64,000 nt of DNA from Psychrosphaera sp. B3R10 (lineage in GTDB: Bacteria; Pseudomonadota; Gammaproteobacteria; Enterobacterales; Alteromonadaceae): positions 42,553-106,552 of the forward strand of contig NZ_JAHKQH010000041.1 of NCBI RefSeq assembly GCF_018861025.1. Reading direction: 5' to 3'. Each line of letters starts with the position of its first letter. Positions within the stretch are counted from its first letter, which is position 1. This document shows positions 27,904-35,934 of this stretch, piece by piece. Made by a program: the position numbers and the translations under genes. The notes below the pieces were generated by a model. The model saw only the letters and a list, made by a program, of their open reading frames with translations, was not told where the DNA came from and searched no databases.

Positions 27904-27919
27904 TTAGACTTAGGTCTAA
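27904..27919. promoter_or_regulatory. Candidate CrbR operator upstream of acs
   Basis: TTAGAC-TTAG-GTCTAA, a perfect 6-4-6 inverted repeat 108 bases before the acs start. It is the best copy of the motif also found before crbR and in the actP/DUF294 region. Confidence 0.6.
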
Positions 27920-28026
27920 TGTTCGATTCGCCAAACACTCCTTACTCTAAGTGCAATCAATTTGAATTTGGTTAAACAGGTTTGCTGTTGACCATTTAAA
28001 TGCATAAAAGAGCAGAAGGACGCACA

Positions 28027-29922
28027 ATGAGTGACTCAAACCAATCTGAATTTATTTACCCTTCACAAGCTGTAATAGATCAAGCCAATGTCAGCGATTA
28101 TGAAGCGCTTTATAATTATTCTGTAACCGACAGAGAAGGTTTCTGGGCAGAACAAGCAGATACACTCTCGTGGTATAAAAAATGGGATAGCGTTTTAGAC
28201 GAATCCAATGCGCCATTTTACAAGTGGTTTGACGGTGGTTCGATTAACATCGTTGATAATGCCATCGACCGTCATTTAAAAAATGCCAATCGAAATAAAA
28301 TGGCGATTATCTGGGAAGGCGAAAACGGTCAGGTTCGTAATTTCTCTTACAACGGATTAAATCGTGAAGTCTGCCAGTTTGCTAACGTTCTAAAAAGCAT
28401 GGGCGTAGTAAAAGGCGATATCGTTACGATTTATATGCCACAAATACCAGAATTGGTGTTTGCTATGTTAGCGTGCGCTAAAATTGGTGCAATTCACTCT
28501 GTCGTTTATGGTGGCTTTAGTACCGAAGCGTTAGCTTCACGAATTGACGATGCGCATTCTAGAGTATTGATCACTGCCGATGGTGGCTGGCGCCGTGGTA
28601 AACAAATCGATCTTAAATCAATAGCTAATGATGCAATGAGTCGCTCGCCGAGTGTTGAAGTGTGTATCTGCGTTAAAAACAATGAACTTGACGTTGAGAT
28701 GGAACCGTCACGTGATTTTTGGTTGCATGATTTAAAAGCCTTGCCAATTGCTAGTCCAAAATGTGAAACCGAACAAACCAGTTCAGAAGACCCACTTTTT
28801 ATTTTATATACCTCTGGCACCACCGGCTCGCCAAAAGGTATGGTCCATACACATGGCGGTTATGCTGTGTACACCTCTACGACTCACCGGATGGCATTTG
28901 ATATTAAGCCTGAAGATCGCTGGTGGTGCGCCGCGGATCCTGGTTGGATTACTGGTCACAGTTACATTGTTTACGGACCATTGATTAACGGCGCGACGAT
29001 TATGTTATACGAAGGTGCGCCAAACTATCCTTACCCAAATCGCTGGTGGCAGATAGTCGAAAAATACGGCATCAATATTCTTTACACTTCTCCAACTGCA
29101 ATTCGTGGCTTGATGCGCTTTGGTGAGCGTTGGCCACAAAAGCACGATCTCACAAGCTTACGCTTATTGGGAAGTGTCGGTGAACCAATCAATCCAGAAG
29201 CCTGGAAGTGGTACCACAAAGTTATTGGTCAAGAACGTTGCCCGATCATCGATACTTGGTGGCAAACCGAAACCGGTGGTTTCATGATTTGTCCATTACC
29301 GATTACACCGTTGAAACCTGGTTCAGCGACCAAGCCATTTTTTGGCAATGAAATCACAATTGTCGATGACGACGGTGAAGAAGTTGGCGCAGGCGAAGAA
29401 GGTAAGTTGATTATCAATAACCCTTGGCCGGGGATGGCACGTACTGTCTTTAAAGATGACCAACGTTATCAAGACTTATATTGGTCGAAAGTTGGCGACA
29501 AATGGCGTTATTTAGCGGGCGACAGTGCCAAAAAAGACAGCGATGGCTACATTTGGGTTATTGGTCGAATGGATGAAGTATTAAAAGTAAGTGGTTACCG
29601 ACTTGGTACTGCTGAAATTGAAAGTGCTTTAATCAGCCACCCAGCAGTGAATGAAGCTGCAGCTATTGGTCTGCCACACGAACTTAAAGGCAACGCTATC
29701 CATACTTATGTGATTTTAAAGCAGGGAATGGTTGGAGATCAAAAGCTAGCTGCTGAGTTACGAGCACATGTTGGTCATGAAATGGGCAAAATCGCGACAC
29801 CAGAGTCGGTCGAATTTGTTGAGTCATTACCAAAAACTCGTTCAGGGAAAATCATGCGCCGAGTGCTTAAAGCGAGAGCTTTAGGACAAGATGAAGGCGA
29901 CTTGTCAACATTGGAAGAATAA
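28027..29922 (+). CDS. acs: Acetyl-CoA synthetase
   Basis: Activates acetate with ATP and CoA to acetyl-CoA through an acetyl-adenylate, the high-affinity route of acetate use. The 631-residue protein carries the AMP-forming signature YTSGTTGSPKGMVHTHGG, WWCAADPGWITGHSYI, DTWWQTETGG, and near the end LPKTRSGKIMRR whose Lys is the site of regulatory acetylation. ATG at 28027 is preceded by AGAAGGA; a frame from 28000 would add nine residues without a ribosome site. The operator-like palindrome and neighbouring crbR/crbS, actP genes point to acetate-switch control. Confidence 0.97.
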   Translation: MSDSNQSEFIYPSQAVIDQANVSDYEALYNYSVTDREGFWAEQADTLSWYKKWDSVLDESNAPFYKWFDGGSINIVDNAIDRHLKNANRNKMAIIWEGENGQVRNFSYNGLNREVCQFANVLKSMGVVKGDIVTIYMPQIPELVFAMLACAKIGAIHSVVYGGFSTEALASRIDDAHSRVLITADGGWRRGKQIDLKSIANDAMSRSPSVEVCICVKNNELDVEMEPSRDFWLHDLKALPIASPKCETEQTSSEDPLFILYTSGTTGSPKGMVHTHGGYAVYTSTTHRMAFDIKPEDRWWCAADPGWITGHSYIVYGPLINGATIMLYEGAPNYPYPNRWWQIVEKYGINILYTSPTAIRGLMRFGERWPQKHDLTSLRLLGSVGEPINPEAWKWYHKVIGQERCPIIDTWWQTETGGFMICPLPITPLKPGSATKPFFGNEITIVDDDGEEVGAGEEGKLIINNPWPGMARTVFKDDQRYQDLYWSKVGDKWRYLAGDSAKKDSDGYIWVIGRMDEVLKVSGYRLGTAEIESALISHPAVNEAAAIGLPHELKGNAIHTYVILKQGMVGDQKLAAELRAHVGHEMGKIATPESVEFVESLPKTRSGKIMRRVLKARALGQDEGDLSTLEE

Positions 29923-29990
29923 CCACCCTTTAATTTTAACTTATAAAAACAATCAACAGATAGGCGTCACACTAACGTGTGGCGCCGCCC

Positions 29991-30080
29991 AAAAATAAAA
30001 AATAAAAAATAAAAAATAGAAACACAAAATAAAAACACAAGAACACAAAAAACAGAAAACACACACAAATAATAAAGCAC
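29991..30080 (+). repeat. A-rich leader with AAAAAAT heptamer repeats
   Basis: About 3.9 copies of AAAAAAT (29991-30017), then an A/C-rich stretch with almost no G or T to about 30080. It lies in the putative 5' leader of the porin gene and would be unstructured RNA, suited to Hfq or to translation enhancement. The repeat could vary in copy number by slippage. Confidence 0.75.
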
Positions 30081-30132
30081 ACAGTTGGCTTGTCGTATTT
30101 TGGCCTATCGCTGTGTTAACGAGGAACAGGTC

Positions 30133-31194
30133 ATGAAACTTAAGAGCACACGCAATACATTATTGGTTTTGGGGTTATCAGCTGCTTCATCGGCGAACGC
30201 CGGGTATACTTTTGAACTTTCTGAAGAAGACAAACTGACATTTGGCGGCTTTATAGCTGCAGATGCCCGTTATATAGATGGTAACGCCAGTTCCAGTTTA
30301 GTGAACGACGACTTTTGGATTGGTCATGCGATAAAAGACGATATTTCGAGTTTGCGTATGCATGTCAATTCATCTCGGATCAATACAAAATACGAACATG
30401 GTGACATTACAGGCTTTATTGAATTTGACTTGTTTGGCGGCGGTGGTAATGAAAAACTAACAAATTCTCGTCATCCACGACTTCGCCACGCGTTTATTCG
30501 CAAGGGAAATTGGACAGTAGGCCAAACGTGGTCAACATTTGTTAATACTGGTGCGCTGGCTGAAGCGGTTGATTTTGCTGGACCGTTAGTGGCCTCTGGT
30601 TTTATTCGACAAACTCAGATCCGTTATACCAATGGCAATTTTCAGTTTGCGTTAGAAAACCCAGAATCTTACGGTGGTTATGAAGGTGCAACGGGTTATG
30701 GCGCTAAAGATGTTTTACCGGATGTGATTGCTAAATACACAGTGTCTGGTGATTGGGGTTCTGTTGCCTTTGCGGGGGTTGTTAAACAGCTTACAACCAC
30801 AATGGATGAGTCTAAATCAGCTATTGGTTATGGCATCTCAGGTAAGATTAAAGTGGGTGCTAAAGATGATTTCCGATTCCAATTACATGGTGGTAATACT
30901 GGCCGTTATGTAGGTGCCGCTGCAGCGACAGATTTAGTGGGTGAAGAAGTTGAGGAGTCCACTGCAATTATGGTGGCGTATCGTCATTTTTGGAATGATA
31001 CGTACCGTTCAAATGTCTTTTATGGCAATCATACAACGGCCGAAAGTGATCGAGACCGTTCTCATTGGGGCGTTAACCTCTTTAAATCCATTAACAAAAA
31101 TTTAACATATGGTTTTGAATTCGGGAATTTCGAAATGGCGGAAGCCGATGCAGATTCCAATTACATTCAGGTGAATGCCAAATATTCACTGTAG
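30133..31194 (+). CDS. DcaP-like outer-membrane porin
   Basis: A 353-residue outer-membrane barrel protein with a signal peptide (about 1-23, ending SSANA). The N-terminal GYTFELSEEDKLTFGGFIAADARY and the block LRHAFIRKGNWTVGQTWSTFVN are typical of DcaP-like trimeric porins, which pass small acids. The C-terminus ends in an alternating strand with aromatic/hydrophobic final residues (YIQVNAKYSL). ATG at 30133 follows GAGGAACAG; an earlier in-frame start at 30085 lacks a signal peptide. It follows acs in the same direction, so entry of acetate or other carboxylates is an attractive but unproven role. Confidence 0.82.
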   Translation: MKLKSTRNTLLVLGLSAASSANAGYTFELSEEDKLTFGGFIAADARYIDGNASSSLVNDDFWIGHAIKDDISSLRMHVNSSRINTKYEHGDITGFIEFDLFGGGGNEKLTNSRHPRLRHAFIRKGNWTVGQTWSTFVNTGALAEAVDFAGPLVASGFIRQTQIRYTNGNFQFALENPESYGGYEGATGYGAKDVLPDVIAKYTVSGDWGSVAFAGVVKQLTTTMDESKSAIGYGISGKIKVGAKDDFRFQLHGGNTGRYVGAAAATDLVGEEVEESTAIMVAYRHFWNDTYRSNVFYGNHTTAESDRDRSHWGVNLFKSINKNLTYGFEFGNFEMAEADADSNYIQVNAKYSL

Positions 31195-31252
31195 TCATTT
31201 AAATTGAGGTAGTGTGAATGACGCTACCTCAATATCAGTTTTTACACCTCTT

Positions 31253-31274
31253 GGGCTGGCGACAGCCCTTTTTT
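31253..31274 (+). terminator. Terminator after the porin gene
   Basis: GGGCTG-GCGA-CAGCCC (31253-31268) followed by six T. A second, longer hairpin ATTGAGGTAG / CTACCTCAAT lies just upstream at 31203-31233. Confidence 0.88.
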
Positions 31275-31347
31275 ATGCTTCCTAACTGCCTAATTACAGT
31301 TGCGGTTAAACGTCGCTTTGAAGTTAAGGTGAGGCCCTAAAATACGA

Positions 31348-32733
31348 CTATCTAATGCGCCACACTCGGAAGTTACGACCTTTCAACTTACCGTTTTCAA
31401 GCTTTTTCAGTGCAAAACCTGCAGAGACTTTTTTCACTGCAACATAGGCGCAGTAATCAGTAACATTGATCTTGCCGACATCGCTACCAGGAATGCCATC
31501 TTTCCCCGTTAAGGCACCTAAAATATCACCAGGACGAACTTTTTGTTTTTTACCGCCGTCAATTCTGAGGGTTGCCATTTGTGGCCCATACACTTCCGCG
31601 TTTAAGACGTCAGCGTCGGGTAGATCGGATTCGCTAATTGTAATTTTTTGGTAATCTTCAATGTCTACTAACTTACTTGAATCACGATTGACATAAAGGC
31701 TGCAAGCAAGTCCTTGCTCACCAGCACGACCAGTACGGCCGATTCGGTGTACGTGTGTGTCGGCGTCATGGGCGAGTTCGTAGTTGATCACGGCGTCAAG
31801 CTTGTCGATGTCTAATCCACGAGCCGCAACGTCGGTGGCAACTAAAATAGAGATGCTTTTATTAGCAAAACGAATAAGCGTTTGGTCACGTTCTTTTTGT
31901 TCCAAATCACCATTTAAAACAGCTACACTAAAACCTCGAGCGGCTAAGTAGTCGGTAACATCAAACGTCGCTTGTTTGGTATTACAAAATACTACGCATG
32001 ATTCAGGTTTATGCTGCATTAACAATAAATGCAATGCCTCTTTGCGCTGCTCTTTGTCTTGAACAAGGAAAAATTGCTGTTCAATGGTGCTGTCGCTTTG
32101 CTCTGATTCGACTTTTACATTGACTGGGTTACGCAGTAATTTACCGGCGATCCAGTTAATTTGCTCAGGGAATGTTGCGCTAAATAGTAAGCTTTGACGC
32201 TCGACAGGTGCCGCTTCAATAATGGCATCAATAGAGTCTTGAAAACCCATTTCCAACATCTTGTCAGCTTCGTCTAAAACAAAGGTATTCATTTCATCTA
32301 GATTGATGCGACCTTTATCTAAGTGATCCAAAATTCGACCAGGCGTGCCAACAATAATGTGCGCGCCGTGCTCAAGAGAACCTATTTGCGGCCCCATTGG
32401 TGTACCACCACATAAAGTTAATACTTTTATGTTGTGAATACCGCGAGCCAGCTTACGAATTTCAATCGCAACTTGGTCGGCCAATTCACGGGTGGGGCAT
32501 AACACCATGGCTTGAATGCGAAAACGTTTTACGTCTAGATTTTGCAGTAAACCCAAACCAAATGCCGCGGTTTTACCTGAGCCAGTTTTGGCTTGCGCGA
32601 TAATATCTTTACCTTCCAAAATAACCGGTAAGCTTTGAGCTTGTATCGGTGTCATTTGGTCATAACCTAATGTTGTTAGGTTGTCGGTAAGTTCAGGTTT
32701 TAGTGAAAGTGTAGAAAAACAGTGTGCAGACAA
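31348..32733 (-). CDS. dbpA: ATP-dependent RNA helicase DbpA
   Basis: DEAD-box helicase that remodels 23S rRNA hairpin 92 during large-subunit assembly. The 461-residue protein shows the Q motif (GYDQMTPIQAQSLP), AKTGSGKTAAFG, PTRELADQV, VLDEADKML, SATFP, VATDVAARGLDI and HRIGRTGRAG. The C-terminal 75 residues (LRIDGGKKQKVRPGDILGALTGKDG) form the DbpA-specific RNA-binding domain, which distinguishes it from other DEAD-box proteins. Monocistronic. Confidence 0.95.
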   Translation of the reverse strand: MSAHCFSTLSLKPELTDNLTTLGYDQMTPIQAQSLPVILEGKDIIAQAKTGSGKTAAFGLGLLQNLDVKRFRIQAMVLCPTRELADQVAIEIRKLARGIHNIKVLTLCGGTPMGPQIGSLEHGAHIIVGTPGRILDHLDKGRINLDEMNTFVLDEADKMLEMGFQDSIDAIIEAAPVERQSLLFSATFPEQINWIAGKLLRNPVNVKVESEQSDSTIEQQFFLVQDKEQRKEALHLLLMQHKPESCVVFCNTKQATFDVTDYLAARGFSVAVLNGDLEQKERDQTLIRFANKSISILVATDVAARGLDIDKLDAVINYELAHDADTHVHRIGRTGRAGEQGLACSLYVNRDSSKLVDIEDYQKITISESDLPDADVLNAEVYGPQMATLRIDGGKKQKVRPGDILGALTGKDGIPGSDVGKINVTDYCAYVAVKKVSAGFALKKLENGKLKGRNFRVWRIR

Positions 32734-32825
32734 AACAGGTGACCTTGATGGGTAATTGTAAGGTCGTAAGTATAGCAGTCTATTGGATGAATAAGTATTT
32801 GTGTTGCTGAATTTGTTTTATCGCG

Positions 32826-32860
32826 TAACGAGTTGGCTATAGGTAACAGCCAACTCGTTA
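32826..32860. repeat. Long hairpin between two minus-strand genes
   Basis: Perfect 13-bp stem TAACGAGTTGGCT / AGCCAACTCGTTA with a nine-base loop, located 23 bases after the stop of the small outer-membrane protein gene. There is no U tract on the minus strand, so it may be a 3'-end stabiliser or Rho-associated end rather than a classic terminator. Confidence 0.55.
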
Positions 32861-32882
32861 TAAAGCATTAGAAAAATTGCGG

Positions 32883-33458
32883 TTAGAACATTAAACCAAT
32901 TTTAAGAAATTCGATGTCGAACATCACTGCTTTGTCTTCTAACGTATCAAAACTGTTTAACGAAGACGTGTCGTATTTGTCGTTGTCGCCAAAGTAGCGG
33001 CCAAGCAAAATGCTGCTGCCCCAATATAAACCTGAGTTAAACATCTTACGGTAACCAAAACCAAAACCAAGTCCCAGCTTAGTTGTATCAGAGTTGATTG
33101 TGGTTAAGCGTGTTGCACCAGAAAAATAATACCCTTCGATGCCCTTATTTAAAAACTTACGGTAGTGGGCACTGATGTTTAATGCCGTAAATTGGTCTTC
33201 GCCGTTTTGAATGTTTTTGTAGTCGATTGGAAACGCAATTTCAGTGCTGTTATTACGATTAAAAATAGACACACCAGCATTAAAATATACCCGGGAGTCA
33301 GTGCTGGCAATAAAGGTCAGAGGGTTGATTTCAGCCCCGATGGTAAGTTGTTTACTCTTTAAACCTTCAGTGAAAGTGTTGGCAGAAATAACGGTAGAAA
33401 ACAGGGTCAGTACTAAGCCTAAACTTAACAGCGCACTTACACGAATGATGCGTAACAT
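32883..33458 (-). CDS. Predicted small outer-membrane beta-barrel protein
   Basis: A 191-residue protein with a signal peptide (about 1-26, ending ISANT). The rest alternates hydrophobic and polar residues in strand-like blocks (LTFIASTDSRVYFNAGVSIF, LGLGFGFGYRKMFNSGLYWGSSILLG), and ends with a hydrophobic strand IEFLKIGLMF, as in eight-stranded outer-membrane barrels. No named family is recognised. ATG at 33458 has AAGGA at good spacing; the longer frame from 33494 would spoil the signal peptide. It stands alone and no function is proposed. Confidence 0.72.
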   Translation of the reverse strand: MLRIIRVSALLSLGLVLTLFSTVISANTFTEGLKSKQLTIGAEINPLTFIASTDSRVYFNAGVSIFNRNNSTEIAFPIDYKNIQNGEDQFTALNISAHYRKFLNKGIEGYYFSGATRLTTINSDTTKLGLGFGFGYRKMFNSGLYWGSSILLGRYFGDNDKYDTSSLNSFDTLEDKAVMFDIEFLKIGLMF

Positions 33459-33698
33459 TTTGATTCCTTTTAGAACACGGACTAAGCACGACAAGATCTC
33501 CCTCGGCGTGCATTTTTAAAGGCGCGCAGTAAACTACGTTACAGCCTAAAAATCAACATATATACATTATAAGCAAGATCCATATTAAAAGAGCATTATT
33601 ACCAATATTACGTTCTAGTTAACTATTTTCTTATATAAATCATTTAATAAAGTACAGAAATCGGGTTTGTAACATTTCTTTATTGGCATAATTATTAA

Positions 33699-33725
33699 CT
33701 GTATATATACTGTTTTTATATACAG
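33699..33725. promoter_or_regulatory. LexA (SOS) box with overlapping second copy
   Basis: CTGT-TTTTATAT-ACAG at 33710-33725 is a perfect CTGT-N8-ACAG LexA site. An overlapping, 11-base offset, half-conserved copy starts at 33699 (CTGTATATATACTG). The site lies 25 bases before imuA, where it would cover the promoter. Confidence 0.85.
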
Positions 33726-33750
33726 TATTGTACGCGGTGCGAGTAACATT

Positions 33751-34443
33751 ATGTTAGAAATTGATAAATATCAGAACCGAGGCCTTATTTGGTTCGGCAA
33801 TAAAAATGATCAACTTGTTGGTCGGGTAAAAACCGGATTTGTGACTTTAGATAATGCGCTTTCAGGAGGATTACCGCCACAGGGGGTGATGGAAATTAAA
33901 ACCCCAATGGGCATTGGTGAGCTTCGCCTTATGTTGCCTTATTTGAAGCAAAAACAGACGTTGGGTTTACTCGTATTTATTGGACCGCCGGCGATGCTCG
34001 ACGCTGAGTTTTTAGCGGCTAATGATATTGACCTTAGCAAGGTTTTAGTGATCTCAGAATATGAATCAGAACGCATGTTATGGGTTGCTGAACAATGCTT
34101 AAAAAGCGGCAGTTGTGGTGCCGTGTTATTGTGGCAAAAAACATTGTCGATAAAGCAGTCTCGTAGATTGTTATTGGCCAGTGAACAAGGTGAAAGCAGT
34201 TTGTTGCTTTATCGAATTATGACGCATCAGCAGGAACAAACTGGGGTATTTTCTATTCCGTCTAATGTCAGCATGACCCTCGCCCCCGCACCAGAGGGCA
34301 TAACCGTGAATATCGACAAGCAACGAGGCGGTCGCAGCTTCAAAGGCTTGTCGGTAGACATGCGGGACATATGGCCAGACTTAACAACGTCGCCTATCTC
34401 AACCACAAATGTTGTGGCATTTCCGAAAGTTGCAGTTCACTAG
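33751..34443 (+). CDS. imuA: SOS mutagenesis factor ImuA
   Basis: A 230-residue RecA/SulA-like protein that links RecA to the ImuB-DnaE2 translesion machinery. It has the typical entry TGFVTLDNALSGGLPPQGVMEIKTPMGIGELRLMLP, a degenerate RecA P-loop region, and CGAVLLWQKTLSIKQSRRLLLASEQG in the core. Length is close to the family norm. First gene of an SOS operon with a LexA box in front, followed by imuB and dnaE2. Confidence 0.9.
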   Translation: MLEIDKYQNRGLIWFGNKNDQLVGRVKTGFVTLDNALSGGLPPQGVMEIKTPMGIGELRLMLPYLKQKQTLGLLVFIGPPAMLDAEFLAANDIDLSKVLVISEYESERMLWVAEQCLKSGSCGAVLLWQKTLSIKQSRRLLLASEQGESSLLLYRIMTHQQEQTGVFSIPSNVSMTLAPAPEGITVNIDKQRGGRSFKGLSVDMRDIWPDLTTSPISTTNVVAFPKVAVH

Positions 34444-34451
34444 GTTCGCTT

Positions 34452-35915
34452 ATGTTGTGGTTATATCTCGACTTTCATTCTTTGCAACTTGACGCTCTCG
34501 ACAGCTCAAGAGAAACCTTGCGAACAGAGCTGACTCCAGCACCAGAGGTTGTGATTATTGTCGACGCTAAAAAGAATGAAGTTGTGCAGCTTAACGCGAT
34601 GGCAAAAAGCCAAGGCATAACACAAGGCATGGGATTGGCAACCGCCTTGTCTTTGCACCAGCATATACAGGTAATGGAGTACAAACCGGATATTGAATTT
34701 AGGACATTGCAGCAACTGGCACAGTTGTTATATGAATTTACAGCGGATATTGCCTTAGCCTTTCCCCACGGCATGTATTTACGTATCGACAATATGTTGT
34801 GCTTATATAAGGGGCTGCTGTCTTATTGGCAGCAAATTGAATATGTGCTTAAACCAATAGGATACCAATACGATTATGCAACAGGTACGACGCCCGCAAT
34901 GGCTAAGGTATTGGCGCAAGCTAAGCTAAACACTTTGCTGGATGATCCTAAAAAGCTAAAACAGGCTTTGTATGGTTTGGCGATTGAACAGCTTGAACTC
35001 GAGCCTAAAGCCCTTAATGCATTGCATCGGGTTGGTGTGAAACAAACTAAACAGTTGTTGGCGCTGTCTTTAAAAGAAATGGCAAAACGCTTTGATATTC
35101 ATCTACTCAATTATATTGGCAAGTTGATGGGGGAGTTTAAACATGGTCTTATTTTTTATCGCCCACCTGCGGAATTTAATGTTGATATTGAGTTGTTATT
35201 TGAGATTGAAAACAGCCAAATATTACAACACCCAATTAAACGATTATTAATCCAACTCGAACAATTTTTAAGTATACGTGGTTTAGTCACTCAACAATTA
35301 ACCCTACATCTACGCTATCGTTACTTGGAATTTATCGAACTGAGCATTAACCGGGCTCAGGGAGAATACAAAATGGAAAAGTGGTTGTCCCTCGTACGGT
35401 TAAAATTAGAGAGTGTAAAGCTCGCTGAGCCAGTGGTGGCCATCCGATTGTTAGCTCGGCAGTTACGGCCGTTAACTGCTGACAGTGGTGACTTATTTAG
35501 TCAAAAGTCGCCCCAAGTTTCGGTGGATGAACTTGTGGCGGTAATACAAGCTAAGCTCGGGGATAATAAAGTCAAAGGGGTATGTTTAATTGATCAACAT
35601 CACCCACAGTTAGCCACTCAGTATAGCGAAGGACTTGCTATCGAGAATACTATAGAAAATACCAAAGGGCGGGCAGCTGATCAAAAAACATTTGAGGGGC
35701 GGTACAAGTTGCGGCCAAGCTTAATGACGGCTGTGGCGGTGCCATTAAAGGAACATGTCTCTATATTGCATGGGCCAGAGCGAATACAAACCAATTGGTG
35801 GCACGAACATTCAATTCAGCGAGATTACTATATTGCCCGTAGCGACAAGGGGCGACTGTGCTGGGTATATCGTACGCCACAAAAAAATTGGTATTTACAG
35901 GGGTACTTTGCGTAA
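34452..35915 (+). CDS. imuB: Y-family polymerase-like protein ImuB
   Basis: A 487-residue Y-family DNA-polymerase relative that acts as a scaffold for DnaE2 and the beta clamp in induced mutagenesis, itself usually inactive as a polymerase. It begins MLWLYLDFHSLQLDAL, then shows KSQGITQGMGLATALSL, the thumb/little-finger parts, and a C-terminal extension ending QRDYYIARSDKGRLCWVYR, standard for ImuB. A longer frame runs upstream inside imuA, but ATG at 34452 with AGG before it gives the family N-terminus. It starts nine bases after the imuA stop. Confidence 0.9.
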   Translation: MLWLYLDFHSLQLDALDSSRETLRTELTPAPEVVIIVDAKKNEVVQLNAMAKSQGITQGMGLATALSLHQHIQVMEYKPDIEFRTLQQLAQLLYEFTADIALAFPHGMYLRIDNMLCLYKGLLSYWQQIEYVLKPIGYQYDYATGTTPAMAKVLAQAKLNTLLDDPKKLKQALYGLAIEQLELEPKALNALHRVGVKQTKQLLALSLKEMAKRFDIHLLNYIGKLMGEFKHGLIFYRPPAEFNVDIELLFEIENSQILQHPIKRLLIQLEQFLSIRGLVTQQLTLHLRYRYLEFIELSINRAQGEYKMEKWLSLVRLKLESVKLAEPVVAIRLLARQLRPLTADSGDLFSQKSPQVSVDELVAVIQAKLGDNKVKGVCLIDQHHPQLATQYSEGLAIENTIENTKGRAADQKTFEGRYKLRPSLMTAVAVPLKEHVSILHGPERIQTNWWHEHSIQRDYYIARSDKGRLCWVYRTPQKNWYLQGYFA

Positions 35916-35934
35916 CGGCAAGTAAATAACAATC

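Noticed and set aside
29963..29986. Hairpin after acs as an intrinsic terminator
   Set aside because: It is followed by A residues, not T, so it was listed only as a finding.
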